A stretch of 64,000 bases of DNA from the NCBI RefSeq assembly GCF_049199905.1, contig NZ_JBLZPK010000014.1, forward strand, positions 1-64,000. Direction: 5' to 3'. This document shows, piece by piece, positions 16,999-25,072 of this stretch. Made by a program: the position numbers and the translations under genes. Below the pieces are notes generated by a model. That model did no database searches and was not told the DNA's origin. It saw nothing but the letters and a program-made list of their open reading frames with translations. The stretch is from Shinella sp032095155. Lineage in GTDB: Bacteria; Pseudomonadota; Alphaproteobacteria; Rhizobiales; Rhizobiaceae. The first letter of the stretch is position 1. Every line of letters starts with the position of its first letter.

Positions 16999-17760
16999 AT
17001 GACATTCAAGACCAAGCTTGCGGCCACCGTGGCTCTTCTTTTTGCGGTCGCAGCGCCCCTTCCGGCCCTCGCCCTCGACGATGCGCAGAAGAAGGAGATC
17101 GGCGAGTTCATCAAGGAATACCTCGTCGAAAACCCGGAAGTCCTGCTCGACGTGCAGGAAGCCCTGCAAAAAAAGCAGGAAGCGCAGCAGCAGGCCAAGG
17201 CCAAGTCTGCGATCACCGATAATGAAAAGGCGATCTACAACTCGCCCTACGATATCGCGCTCGGCAATCCGAAGGGTGACGTCACCATCGTCGAGTTCTT
17301 CGATTATAACTGCGGCTACTGCAAGCGCGCCCTCTCCGACATGGACGACATCCTGAAGGAGGACAAGAACGTCCGCTTCGTCCTGAAGGAACTGCCAATC
17401 CTCGGCCCCGATTCGCTCGCCGCACACAAGGTGAGCGCCGCCTTCCGCGATCTCTCGCCGGAAAAATACGGCGAATTCCACCGTGCCCTGCTCGGCGGCG
17501 AAGGCCGTGCGACAGAAGAAAGCGCGATTGCGCTTGCGGCGGGCATGGGTATTTCCGAAGCTGATATCCGCAAGACCATGACCGAAAAGCCGCATGACGA
17601 CGCCGTGCGCGAAGCCTATTCGCTGGCAAACGACCTCGGCATCACCGGCACCCCCTCCTACGTTCTCGGCAACGAGATGGTGTTCGGCGCCGTCGGCGCG
17701 GATGACCTTCGCGCGAAGATCGCCAATGTCCGCGCCTGCGGCAAGGCAAGCTGCTCGTAA
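16999..17760 (+). CDS. DsbA family thiol:disulfide protein (periplasmic)
   Basis: 253-residue exported thioredoxin-fold protein. A signal peptide (TKLAATVALLFAVAAPLPALA) is followed by a charged helical N-terminal extension (about 26-75) of the kind often found on alphaproteobacterial DsbA homologues. The DSBA domain then carries the active-site CGYC (around 115) and a cis-proline segment GTPSYV (around 215). Two C-terminal cysteines (RACGKASCS) are additional. It probably oxidises or isomerises disulfides in the periplasm. ATG 16999 was chosen because it begins the signal peptide; longer in-frame extensions would spoil it. Confidence 0.88.
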   Translation: MTFKTKLAATVALLFAVAAPLPALALDDAQKKEIGEFIKEYLVENPEVLLDVQEALQKKQEAQQQAKAKSAITDNEKAIYNSPYDIALGNPKGDVTIVEFFDYNCGYCKRALSDMDDILKEDKNVRFVLKELPILGPDSLAAHKVSAAFRDLSPEKYGEFHRALLGGEGRATEESAIALAAGMGISEADIRKTMTEKPHDDAVREAYSLANDLGITGTPSYVLGNEMVFGAVGADDLRAKIANVRACGKASCS

Positions 17761-17906
17761 CCGCCATCTTCTTGCCATGCTGGCCTGTTCAGGCCTTGCT
17801 GCTTGTGGACACGTCCCCATGACCGGAAAACCCCAGTACCTTGGGGCTTTCCTCACGGAAACCACCGGTCTATAGGTAGTCCTTAATCCAGCATGCGGAA
17901 TTGCGA

Positions 17907-18344
17907 ATGGCTTTACCCCTTTTCGTGCTCAACGGCCCCAACCTGAACGCCCTCGGCAAGCGCGAGCCCGGTATCTATGGCGGTCAGACGCTCGCCGATA
18001 TCGAAGTGTTGTGCAAGGCTGAAGGCGAGAAGCTGGGTTTTGCCGTCGATTTTCGCCAGTCCAACCATGAAGGCGATCTGGTCGACTGGATCCACGAGGC
18101 CGGCGATGTCGCTGCCGGCATCGCCATCAACGCCGGTGCCTATACCCACACCTCGATCGCCCTGCATGACGCCATCCGCGCCATCAAGATCCCGGTGGTC
18201 GAACTGCACCTTTCCAACGTGCATGCCCGCGAGGAATTCCGCCACAAATCGATGATCGCGCCCGCCGTGAACGGCGTCATCTGCGGTTTTGGCGCGCAGA
18301 GCTACGTCCTTGCGCTGCATGCGCTTTCATCCATCACGACATAA
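17907..18344 (+). CDS. aroQ: 3-dehydroquinate dehydratase, type II
   Basis: Third step of the shikimate pathway, converting 3-dehydroquinate to 3-dehydroshikimate. The 145-residue protein has the type II signature: VLNGPNLN with the flexible-loop REPGIYG (catalytic Tyr, around 25), QSNHEGDLVDWI, NAGAYTHTS and the ELHLSNVHAREEFR segment (catalytic His). The start at 17907 (MALPLFVLNG) fits the family better than an in-frame TTG two codons upstream. It is the first gene of an aroQ-accB-accC-aat run. Confidence 0.96.
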   Translation: MALPLFVLNGPNLNALGKREPGIYGGQTLADIEVLCKAEGEKLGFAVDFRQSNHEGDLVDWIHEAGDVAAGIAINAGAYTHTSIALHDAIRAIKIPVVELHLSNVHAREEFRHKSMIAPAVNGVICGFGAQSYVLALHALSSITT

Positions 18345-18366
18345 AAAGAACCAGAGGCTCAATCCC

Positions 18367-18837
18367 ATGGCTGACAAGAAACACGGCATCGATCAGGTTC
18401 TGATCCGCGATCTCGCCAATATCCTCAACGAGACGGACCTCACCGAGATCGAAGTGGAACAGGACGACCTGCGCATCCGCGTCTCGCGCGCCGGCACGCC
18501 GCAATATGTCCAGGCCCCGATCGCCGCCCCGACCTATGCCGCACCGGCCGCTGTCGCCGCCACCGCTGCCGTCGCCGCAGCACCGGCCGACGCCCGCAAC
18601 AACAAGAACGCCGTGACGGCGCCGATGGTGGGCACCGCCTATCTGTCGCCCGCTCCGGGTTCGCGCGCCTTCATCGAAGTCGGCGCGACCGTCAAGGAAG
18701 GCCAGACCATCCTCATCATCGAGGCCATGAAGACGATGAACCAGATCCCGGCGCCGCGCTCGGGCAAGGTCACCGAAATCCTCGTGCAGGACGCCAGCCC
18801 GGTCGAATACGGCGAACCGCTTGTCATCATCGAATAA
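18367..18837 (+). CDS. accB: Acetyl-CoA carboxylase biotin carboxyl carrier protein
   Basis: BCCP subunit that carries carboxybiotin between AccC and AccAD at the first step of fatty acid synthesis. 156 residues: an N-terminal dimerisation segment, an Ala/Pro-rich flexible linker (about 52-85) and a C-terminal biotinyl domain with the modified lysine in EAMKTMNQ (around 121). The motif has T after K where many proteins have M, a common variant. It lies 22 bp after aroQ and 10 bp before accC. Confidence 0.96.
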   Translation: MADKKHGIDQVLIRDLANILNETDLTEIEVEQDDLRIRVSRAGTPQYVQAPIAAPTYAAPAAVAATAAVAAAPADARNNKNAVTAPMVGTAYLSPAPGSRAFIEVGATVKEGQTILIIEAMKTMNQIPAPRSGKVTEILVQDASPVEYGEPLVIIE

Positions 18838-18847
18838 GGCGGGTCCC

Positions 18848-20194
18848 ATGATCTCCAAAGTCCTCATTGCCAACCGCGGCGAAATCGCCCTTCGCGTCCT
18901 TCGGGCGTGCAAGGAGTTGGGCATCGCCACCGTTGCCGTGCATTCGACGGCCGATGCCGACGCCATGCATGTGCGCCTTGCCGACGAGAGCGTGTGCATC
19001 GGCCCGCCGCCGTCGCGCGACAGCTATCTGAACATCCACCAGATCGTCGCCGCCTGCGAGATCACCGGCGCCGACGCCGTGCATCCGGGCTACGGCTTCC
19101 TCTCGGAAAATGCCAAGTTCGCGGAAATCCTCGACGCGCACGGCATCACCTTCATCGGCCCGACGGCGGAACATATCCGCATTATGGGCGACAAGATCAC
19201 CGCCAAGAAGACGGCGGAAGCCCTTGGCATACCGGTCGTTCCGGGTTCGGACGGCGAAGTGAAGCCGGAGAACGCGCTCGAGATCGCCCGCCAGATCGGT
19301 TTCCCCGTTCTCATCAAGGCCACTGCCGGCGGCGGCGGCCGCGGCATGAAGGTCGCCAAGAGCGAGGATGATCTGGAAGAAGCCGTGTCCACGGCCCGTT
19401 CCGAGGCGCTTGCCGCCTTCGGCAACGACGCCGTCTATATGGAAAAGTATCTCGGCAAGCCACGCCACATCGAAATCCAGGTCGTCGGCGACGGCATGGG
19501 TAACGCAGTGCATCTGGGCGAACGCGACTGCTCGCTGCAGCGCCGCCACCAGAAGGTCTGGGAAGAAGCCAACTCGCCGGCGCTCAATGTCGACCAGCGC
19601 ATGAAGATCGGCCAGATCTGCGCCGACGCCATGAAGAAGCTGAAATACCGCGGCGCCGGCACGGTCGAATTCCTCTACGAAAACGGCGAGTTCTATTTCA
19701 TCGAAATGAATACCCGCCTTCAGGTGGAACACCCGATCACCGAAGCGATCACCGGCATCGACCTGGTGCACGAGCAGATCCGCGTCGCCTCCGGTGCCGG
19801 TCTTTCGGTCGAGCAAGAAGACATCGTCTTCTCGGGACACGCCATCGAGTGCCGCATCAATGCCGAGGATCCGCGCACCTTCGTCCCCTCGCCGGGCACG
19901 ATCACGCATTTCCACGCGCCGGGCGGTCTCGGCGTTCGCGTCGATTCGGGCGCCTATCAGGGCTACAAGATCCCGCCTTATTACGACAGCCTGATCGGCA
20001 AGCTCATCGTGCACGGCCGCACCCGCGTCGAGTGCATGATGCGCCTGCGCCGCGTGCTCGACGAGTTCGTCATCGACGGCATCAAGACGACGCTGCCGCT
20101 GTTCCAAGACCTCATCGGCAACCAGGACATCGCCAACGGCGACTACGACATCCATTGGCTGGAGAATTATCTGGCCAATAAGACCGACGCCTGA
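18848..20194 (+). CDS. accC: Acetyl-CoA carboxylase, biotin carboxylase subunit
   Basis: ATP-grasp enzyme that carboxylates BCCP-bound biotin. 448 residues, the standard length. It begins ISKVLIANRGEIALRV; the glycine-rich ATP loop ATAGGGGRGMKV (around 160) and the metal/bicarbonate site FIEMNTRLQVEHP (around 285-300) are intact. ATG 18848 is chosen over an earlier in-frame start that would overlap accB. Operon with accB; aat follows after 13 bp. Confidence 0.97.
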   Translation: MISKVLIANRGEIALRVLRACKELGIATVAVHSTADADAMHVRLADESVCIGPPPSRDSYLNIHQIVAACEITGADAVHPGYGFLSENAKFAEILDAHGITFIGPTAEHIRIMGDKITAKKTAEALGIPVVPGSDGEVKPENALEIARQIGFPVLIKATAGGGGRGMKVAKSEDDLEEAVSTARSEALAAFGNDAVYMEKYLGKPRHIEIQVVGDGMGNAVHLGERDCSLQRRHQKVWEEANSPALNVDQRMKIGQICADAMKKLKYRGAGTVEFLYENGEFYFIEMNTRLQVEHPITEAITGIDLVHEQIRVASGAGLSVEQEDIVFSGHAIECRINAEDPRTFVPSPGTITHFHAPGGLGVRVDSGAYQGYKIPPYYDSLIGKLIVHGRTRVECMMRLRRVLDEFVIDGIKTTLPLFQDLIGNQDIANGDYDIHWLENYLANKTDA

Positions 20195-20207
20195 GGCGGC
20201 GTCGGTC

Positions 20208-20822
20208 ATGGCAGGGCGGCGCAGCCGGCACCCGGAGATCACACCGGAACTCTTGCTGCGCGCCTATTCCATCGGGCTCTTCCCGATGGCCGATTCGGCT
20301 GACGACCCGGAGCTCTTCTGGGTCGAGCCGGATATGCGAGGCGTCATCCCGCTCGACAAATTCCACGTCTCGCGCAGCCTCGCCAAGACGATCCGCCGAA
20401 ACCCCTTCGACATCCGCTTCGATACCGCCTTCGACGCCGTGCTGGCCGCCTGCGCGCAAGCCGCACCCGACCGACCTTCGACATGGATCAACGCCAAGAT
20501 CAAGTCGCTCTATGGCACGCTGCACCGCATGGGCCACGCCCATTCCGTGGAAGCATGGGATGGCGTAGAGCTCGTGGGCGGTCTCTACGGCGTCTCGCTG
20601 GGAGCCGCCTTCTTCGGCGAAAGCATGTTCTCGAGGCGCACGAACGCGTCGAAGATTTGCCTCGTGCATCTTGTGGAACGTCTGAAAGCGCACGGCTTCC
20701 GCCTGCTCGACACACAGTTCACGACGGAGCACCTGAAGACTTTTGGTGCGATAGACGTGCCGAAGATCGAATATGAGGACATGCTGGCCAACGCGCTGGC
20801 CTCGCCACATCTGCCGTTTTGA
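20208..20822 (+). CDS. aat: Leucyl/phenylalanyl-tRNA-protein transferase
   Basis: Adds Leu or Phe from charged tRNA to proteins with N-terminal Arg or Lys, marking them for ClpS/ClpAP degradation. 204 residues: ELLLRAYSIGLFPM at the start, FWVEPDMRGVIPLDKFHVSRSL, TWINAKIKSLY, and the family hallmark GGLYGVSLGAAFFGESMFSRRTNASK (shown here only as a landmark near residue 125). The C-terminal DTQF segment is present. Same strand and 13 bp after accC. Confidence 0.95.
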   Translation: MAGRRSRHPEITPELLLRAYSIGLFPMADSADDPELFWVEPDMRGVIPLDKFHVSRSLAKTIRRNPFDIRFDTAFDAVLAACAQAAPDRPSTWINAKIKSLYGTLHRMGHAHSVEAWDGVELVGGLYGVSLGAAFFGESMFSRRTNASKICLVHLVERLKAHGFRLLDTQFTTEHLKTFGAIDVPKIEYEDMLANALASPHLPF

Positions 20823-20824
20823 CT

Positions 20825-21004
20825 TTAATCGTTAGAGCAGTCCGCCTGACGCCGATCAGGATCGAGAATGTATTTGCCCGAACTGGTGTCATCACAACGG
20901 TCAATATAGTCGTTTAAGTGAGAAGACACCACGAGAACCCCGCCGACGAAAACAACAAAAACAACGGCGAGAGCGATCAGACCATATCGAATGGTCTTTC
21001 GCAC
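20825..21004 (-). CDS. Small single-pass membrane protein
   Basis: 59 residues read from GTG at 21004, two bases after the DUF2155 stop codon. One hydrophobic helix (YGLIALAVVFVVFVGGVLVV, residues about 7-26) is followed by a soluble tail with two cysteines (RCDDTSSGKY and QADC), expected outside the cytoplasm. Family not recognised. The tight spacing suggests translational coupling to the upstream DUF2155 gene. Its stop lies 2 bp from that of the convergent aat. Confidence 0.65.
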   Translation of the reverse strand: MRKTIRYGLIALAVVFVVFVGGVLVVSSHLNDYIDRCDDTSSGKYILDPDRRQADCSND

Positions 21005-21006
21005 GG

Positions 21007-21447
21007 TTAGCCGTCTTCCGGCGGCGGTACGTCCGACTTCGCCTTGCACTCGACGAGCCAGACGTCATAGACGGGGTGCTCGACGGCGTTGAGGCCGGGA
21101 CTGTCGGCGAACATCCAGCCGGTGAAGATGCGGCGGATTTTGCGGTCGAGCGTGATTTCATCGACCTCTACGAAAGAGGTCACCTTCTGCGCTTCGGTGT
21201 CGTCGCGGCTGTAGCAGACCTTCGGCGTCACCTGCAACGCGCCGAACTGGACGGTCTCACCGATATAGACGTCGAAATTGGTGATGCGGCCGGTGATCTT
21301 GTCGATGCCGGAGAAGGCGGCGACCGGGTTTTCGATGCGGGCGGCTTCGGAGGCAACAGGCGCCATGGCGAGGCTGGCAGCCGCAGCTGCAAGCACGCTC
21401 GTCAGGAACCGCCGTCCGGCGTTCACCTTTGAAAACCCTGATGTCAT
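21007..21447 (-). CDS. DUF2155 domain-containing exported protein
   Basis: 146 residues. The N-terminal signal sequence (RRFLTSVLAAAAASLAMAPVASEA) is followed by the DUF2155 region. This is marked by ITGRITNFDVYIGETVQFGALQV, CYSRDDTEAQ and a C-terminal IFTGWMFADSPGLNAVEHPVYDVWLVEC. It has a conserved cysteine pair (positions near 79 and 136) and is expected in the periplasm. Function is not established. In alphaproteobacteria it is regularly found near accBC and aat, as here. Confidence 0.88.
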   Translation of the reverse strand: MTSGFSKVNAGRRFLTSVLAAAAASLAMAPVASEAARIENPVAAFSGIDKITGRITNFDVYIGETVQFGALQVTPKVCYSRDDTEAQKVTSFVEVDEITLDRKIRRIFTGWMFADSPGLNAVEHPVYDVWLVECKAKSDVPPPEDG

Positions 21448-21521
21448 GAAGCCGTCTCCTGCGATCTGAACCGGCGTCGCCGATTGCTTGGAGCTACCGG
21501 CGAAATGTGGCCAAATCGGTA

Positions 21522-21920
21522 TCAGTTGCCCGGCGTCCAGGCGTCATAGTCGCCCGTCACGCGCGGACGCTCACCGGCGACTGCGATCGAACCCGGCGGG
21601 CGGTAGGCCTGCGCCGTGCCGGTGCCGTTCGGGCGGTGCGGCTTCTGCCACTCGTGTGCCTGATACTTTTCGTCGGCCGGGGAAACGTCCGTGCGGTGAT
21701 GCATCCAGCCGTGCCAGCCCGGCGGGATGGCGGAGGCATCGGCATAACCGTTGTAGATCACCCAGCGGCGCGTGCGGCCTTCGGAATCCTTGGCCCCGCC
21801 CTGATAATAGACATTGCCGAATTCGTCCTGGCCGACCTTGGTTCCGAAGCGCCAGGTGTGAAAGCGGGTGCCGATGGTCTGACCGTTCCACCAGGTGAAA
21901 ATCTGCTTGAGAAGGCTCAT
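21522..21920 (-). CDS. NDUFA12-family protein (complex I assembly/accessory subunit homologue)
   Basis: 132 residues with the NDUFA12 (B17.2) pattern: FTWWNGQTIGTRFHTWRFG, VGQDEFGNVYYQG, RRWVIYNGYADASAIPPGWHGWMHH and the HEWQKPHRPN end. The family is an accessory subunit of NADH:ubiquinone oxidoreductase shared by alphaproteobacteria and mitochondria. The start at 21920 (MSLLKQIF) is the conserved one; earlier in-frame codons give a non-conserved extension. It is upstream of DUF2155 on the same strand. Confidence 0.92.
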   Translation of the reverse strand: MSLLKQIFTWWNGQTIGTRFHTWRFGTKVGQDEFGNVYYQGGAKDSEGRTRRWVIYNGYADASAIPPGWHGWMHHRTDVSPADEKYQAHEWQKPHRPNGTGTAQAYRPPGSIAVAGERPRVTGDYDAWTPGN

Positions 21921-22048
21921 GGGCTGGCGTCCTTGGCAGGGCCACGCTTGGGGTGCGGCCCGAGACTGATATTTCTTCCGCTTATGGCGCGACAGCCCCC
22001 CAATGTCCAGCGATTCCCGCGCCTTCGCCCACGGCTTTTCGCCGCGGA

Positions 22049-22549
22049 TCAACCGCCGAGCGGCTTCTCGTAGACATCGAGCGGCACGCCGGAGAGGTTG
22101 TCGGCCGTATGTCGGGCTTCGCCGACCTTGGCAAAACCATGCGCGTAGTAGAAGGCGACAGCGGCGTCATTGCGCGGATCGACTTCCAGCAGCATGGCGT
22201 TCGCATCGGGAAAGCAGGTTTCGAGCTCGGCAAACATGTCGCGGCCGATGCCCTGCCGCTGATGGCGCGGCAGCACATAGAGATTATGCAGGAAGACGGT
22301 CTTCGGCCGGTCCTTCGCCATGGCGACATAGCCCATGCCGGCCAGTTCCCGCCCGTTGTCGGCCACGACGAATTCGCTGTCCTTGCGCTCCAGCTTGGCC
22401 TTCAGCGCCGGCACGGAATGCCAGCGCGCGGTGATCTCGCTCACCTTGTCCACACCATAGAGCGTGTCGTAAGTGGCGTGCCACGTCTCGGAGAGCAGCA
22501 CGCTGACTTTCGCCAGATCGCGCTCGGAGGCCGTGCGGACGAAGAACAC
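22049..22549 (-). CDS. GNAT family N-acetyltransferase
   Basis: 166-residue GCN5-related acetyltransferase beginning with GTG at 22549. Motif A, LYVLPRHQRQGIG (around 92-104), carries the Q/RxxGxG/A acetyl-CoA loop, and motif B is AVAFYYAHGFAKVGE. Substrate unknown. The gene begins 5 bp after the gatB stop codon on the same strand, so it is co-transcribed with gatB and probably translated by coupling. Confidence 0.88.
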   Translation of the reverse strand: MFFVRTASERDLAKVSVLLSETWHATYDTLYGVDKVSEITARWHSVPALKAKLERKDSEFVVADNGRELAGMGYVAMAKDRPKTVFLHNLYVLPRHQRQGIGRDMFAELETCFPDANAMLLEVDPRNDAAVAFYYAHGFAKVGEARHTADNLSGVPLDVYEKPLGG

Positions 22550-22554
22550 GGTGA

Positions 22555-24057
22555 TTACTCCTCGATGCCGAGCTTGGCCTTGACCAGCGCCTGAACGGCC
22601 TGCGGATTGGCCTTGCCGCCCGTCGCCTTCATGACCTGACCGACGAACCAGCCGGCCAGCGTCGGCTTGGCGAGAACCTTGGCGACCTGATCGGGGTTGG
22701 CGGCGATGATCTCGTCGACGGCCTTTTCGATGGCGCCGGTATCGGTCACCTGCTTCATGCCGCGAGATTCGACGATCTCGGCCGGGTTGCCGCCCTCGTT
22801 CCAGACGATTTCGAACAGGTCCTTGGCGATCTTGCCGGAGATGGTGCCGTCCTTGATGAGATCGATGATACCGCCGAGCTGACCGGGCGAAACCGGAGTC
22901 TCTTCAATGGCTTTGCCGTCCTTGTTCAAGGCGCCCAGCAAGTCGTTGATGACCCAGTTGGCGGCAATCTTGCCGTCGCGGCCGGCGGCCACGGCCTCGT
23001 AGTAGTCGGCGATCGCCTTTTCCGAGACGAGCACCGAGGCGTCATAGACCGAGAGGCCGAGATCCCTAACGAAGCGGATCTTCTTGTCGTCGGGCAGTTC
23101 CGGCAGATCGGCGAGCAGCGATGCGACGAACGCGTTGTCGAATTCCAGCGGCAGCAGGTCCGGATCGGGGAAATAGCGGTAGTCGTGTGCGTCTTCCTTC
23201 GAGCGCATGGAGCGCGTCTCGCCCTTGCCGGGATCGAAGAGGCGGGTTTCCTGGTCGATGGACCCGCCATCTTCCAGAATGCCGATCTGGCGGCGGGCTT
23301 CGTATTCGATGGCCTGGCCGATGAAGCGGATGGAGTTGACGTTCTTGATCTCGCAGCGCGTGCCGAAAGCTTCGCCGGGACGACGTACGGAGACGTTGAC
23401 GTCGGCGCGCATGGAGCCCTCGTCCATGTTGCCGTCGCAGGTGCCGAGATAGCGCACGATGGAGCGCAGCTTGGTCATATAGGCCTTGGCCTCGTCCGAA
23501 GAGCGCATGTCCGGCTTGGAGACGATTTCCATCAGTGCGACGCCCGAACGGTTGAGGTCGACATAGGACATGGTCGGGTGCTGGTCATGCATCGACTTGC
23601 CGGCGTCCTGCTCGAGATGCAGGCGCTCGATACCGATCTCGATGTCTTCAAAGTTGCCCTGGCGGTCCGGACCGAGCGAGATGACGATCTGCCCCTCGCC
23701 GACGATCGGGTCCTTGAACTGCGAAATCTGGTAGCCCTGCGGCAGGTCGGGATAGAAGTAGTTCTTGCGGTCGAAGATCGAGCGATGGTTGATCTGCGCC
23801 TTCAGGCCGAGGCCGGTGCGGACGGCCTGCTTGACGCATTCCTCGTTGATGACGGGCAGCATGCCCGGCATGGCGGCATCGACGAGCGAGACGTTGGCAT
23901 TCGGCGCCTTGCCGAATTCCGTCGAAGCGCCGGAGAACAGCTTCGAATTCGAAAGGACCTGCGCGTGCACCTCCATGCCGATGATGACTTCCCAATCGCC
24001 GGTGGCGCCGGGGATGAAGCGTTTCGGATCAGGGGTGCGGACGTCGACGAGGGTCAT
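22555..24057 (-). CDS. gatB: Asp-tRNA(Asn)/Glu-tRNA(Gln) amidotransferase subunit B
   Basis: GatB of the GatCAB complex, which phosphorylates the side chain of misacylated Glu-tRNA(Gln) or Asp-tRNA(Asn) for amidation. 500 residues: IGMEVHAQVLSNSKLFSGA at the N-terminus, the metal/kinase core with NVNSIRF and HDYRYFPDPDLLPL, and a C-terminal YqeY-like tRNA-binding domain. ATG 24057 is preferred over a 21-residue upstream extension. gatC and gatA are not adjacent; they lie on the same strand at 27.6-29.4 kb, separated by an islet of unrelated genes. Confidence 0.96.
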   Translation of the reverse strand: MTLVDVRTPDPKRFIPGATGDWEVIIGMEVHAQVLSNSKLFSGASTEFGKAPNANVSLVDAAMPGMLPVINEECVKQAVRTGLGLKAQINHRSIFDRKNYFYPDLPQGYQISQFKDPIVGEGQIVISLGPDRQGNFEDIEIGIERLHLEQDAGKSMHDQHPTMSYVDLNRSGVALMEIVSKPDMRSSDEAKAYMTKLRSIVRYLGTCDGNMDEGSMRADVNVSVRRPGEAFGTRCEIKNVNSIRFIGQAIEYEARRQIGILEDGGSIDQETRLFDPGKGETRSMRSKEDAHDYRYFPDPDLLPLEFDNAFVASLLADLPELPDDKKIRFVRDLGLSVYDASVLVSEKAIADYYEAVAAGRDGKIAANWVINDLLGALNKDGKAIEETPVSPGQLGGIIDLIKDGTISGKIAKDLFEIVWNEGGNPAEIVESRGMKQVTDTGAIEKAVDEIIAANPDQVAKVLAKPTLAGWFVGQVMKATGGKANPQAVQALVKAKLGIEE

Positions 24058-24185
24058 TTTCGGCTCTTGCTGTGGTGTCTTCGGTGCTGTCTCGGTAGAA
24101 CATATGGGCAGGCGGCGCAAGGTTTTCAGCGGTGAGTCGCGTGGTCGTTAGCCAAGTCGCAAGGAGGGTCGACTAAAACCGTGCC

Positions 24186-24491
24186 ATGGACACGGCGACA
24201 AAGCTTCTGATCATTTTCCTTCTCGTCAACGTCGTGACGTTCTGCCTCTTCTGGTGGGACAAGGAAGCGGCGCGGGATGGCACTTGGCGGGTTTCCGAAG
24301 CGCGCCTGCTGCAATTCGCTTTCTTCGGCGGCAGTCTCGGCGCCTTTGCCGCGCAACGCCTGCTGCGGCACAAGACGCGCAAGGAGCCGTTTCGCATGCA
24401 GCTGATGGCGATCCTGATTCTGCATGCGGTTTTGGCCCCCGCGGCATTGATCTTCGGCCCGACGCTCTACCGGATGCTGCAAGCCGGCTGA
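24186..24491 (+). CDS. DUF1294 membrane protein
   Basis: 101 residues with three hydrophobic segments (KLLIIFLLVNVVTFCLFWWD; LLQFAFFGGSLGAFAA; LMAILILHAVLAPAALIF). The DUF1294 hallmark FWWDKEAAR, GTWRVSEARLL, GG.LGAF...RHKTRKEPF is present. The family is of unknown function; in other proteins it is fused to cold-shock domains. Divergent from gatB. Confidence 0.88.
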   Translation: MDTATKLLIIFLLVNVVTFCLFWWDKEAARDGTWRVSEARLLQFAFFGGSLGAFAAQRLLRHKTRKEPFRMQLMAILILHAVLAPAALIFGPTLYRMLQAG

Positions 24492-24584
24492 TACCCCTCT
24501 CGCCGACCGGTCGCGCGTGTTGCACCGACCTTCTTCCAAATAGGGCCGGGTTGCGACACGTCGCCCTGAGTCCGGCCTCGCGCA

Positions 24585-24614
24585 TTGACCTCTGCGGGTA
24601 CCCCGGTTATTTCC
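24585..24614 (+). promoter_or_regulatory. Promoter for the yjhX leader
   Basis: TTGACC (24585-24590) is followed after 16-18 nt by TTATTT / TATTTC (24607-24614). A transcript starting about 24620 would begin just before the leader peptide at 24638. The -10 region is only fair. Confidence 0.45.
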
Positions 24615-24637
24615 GGACATCCGCAAATGGAGTTTTG

Positions 24638-24664
24638 ATGTCTAAATCGTCTGAGACCTGCTGA
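24638..24664 (+). CDS. Putative 8-residue leader peptide upstream of yjhX
   Basis: ATG TCT AAA TCG TCT GAG ACC TGC TGA encodes MSKSSETC. A good GGAG ribosome-binding site lies 5 nt upstream (24629-24632). It ends 2 nt before the first of several mutually exclusive RNA segments. There is no run of one amino acid that would identify the signal, though the Ser-rich, Cys-ending sequence is notable. Translation is unproven. Confidence 0.4.
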   Translation: MSKSSETC

Positions 24665-24666
24665 AG

Positions 24667-24747
24667 GCCCTGTCCGCATCACGCTTGCGCGCAGGGTCGA
24701 AAAAACGCTGAACCCTGCCACCCCTTGGGTGGCGGAACGTTTTTTCG
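24667..24747 (+). promoter_or_regulatory. Attenuator-like alternative hairpins before yjhX
   Basis: Segment 1 (GCCCTG, 24667-24672) pairs with segment 2 (CAGGGT, 24692-24697). Segment 2 (GCAGGGT, 24691-24697) can instead pair perfectly with segment 3 (ACCCTGC, 24712-24718). Segment 3 overlaps the terminator-like stem GCCACCC-CTT-GGGTGGC (24717-24733). Around that stem, CGAAAAAACG (24698-24707) and CGTTTTTTCG (24738-24747) form a perfect 10-bp outer arm that supplies a T-tract. This is the 1:2 / 2:3 / 3:4 logic of a transcription attenuator. It could also be the 3' end of a small RNA. Confidence 0.5.
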
Positions 24748-24762
24748 CGTTCATTCGAACGC
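24747..24762. promoter_or_regulatory. Dyad GCGTTC-ATTC-GAACGC in front of yjhX
   Basis: Perfect 6-bp arms with a 4-base centre end 19 bp before the yjhX ATG. The position suits an operator for autoregulation or an extra hairpin masking the ribosome-binding site. Confidence 0.35.
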
Positions 24763-24781
24763 CAGACGGACACTCAAGACA

Positions 24782-25039
24782 ATGGACATTTCGCGCGCCG
24801 AACAGCGCATTCTTCACCTGCTCGCCCAGGGCGGCAGGATCGACATCGAAAAAGACGACAACCGCAACATCATCACCGTCGCCTGCATCACGCGGGACGG
24901 CTGGCGTGCCGGGGGCCTCGACCTAGACCTCTTCCGCAAGCTGAAACGCCGGCGCTGCATCGCCTCCTCCGGCGGCAGGCCCTATCGCATCACGCAGCGC
25001 GGCCTGGTTCTGGTGCGGTCCCAGCTCGACAATCAGTGA
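24782..25039 (+). CDS. yjhX: YjhX (TopAI)-family toxin
   Basis: 85 residues, the same length as E. coli YjhX. The protein is a small winged-helix-like domain: MDISRAEQRILHLLAQGGRI, then a beta hairpin (NIITVACITRDGW), LFRKLKRRRCIASSGGRPYRIT and a C-terminal RGLVLVRSQLDNQ. E. coli YjhX, renamed TopAI, inhibits topoisomerase I, and the adjacent gene yjhQ, a GNAT protein, counteracts it. Here a GNAT gene is the next gene but lies on the opposite strand, tail to tail, so it is not an operon partner. The ATG at 24782 starts the conserved region. Confidence 0.85.
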   Translation: MDISRAEQRILHLLAQGGRIDIEKDDNRNIITVACITRDGWRAGGLDLDLFRKLKRRRCIASSGGRPYRITQRGLVLVRSQLDNQ

Positions 25040-25072
25040 GAGACCGGAGGCGTGGCGAAAGCCGCGCCTCCT

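Noticed and set aside
17777..17875. Short frame after the DsbA-like gene (MLACSGLAACGHV...) resembling a small lipoprotein
   Set aside because: No signal-peptide n-region or ribosome-binding site; the same bases form weak hairpins (GGCCT...AGGCC and CCCCA...TGGGG) that probably belong to the 3' untranslated end.
24638..24664. Reading the short leader as a trp or other amino-acid biosynthesis attenuator
   Set aside because: The peptide MSKSSETC has no run of a regulatory amino acid and no biosynthetic gene follows.
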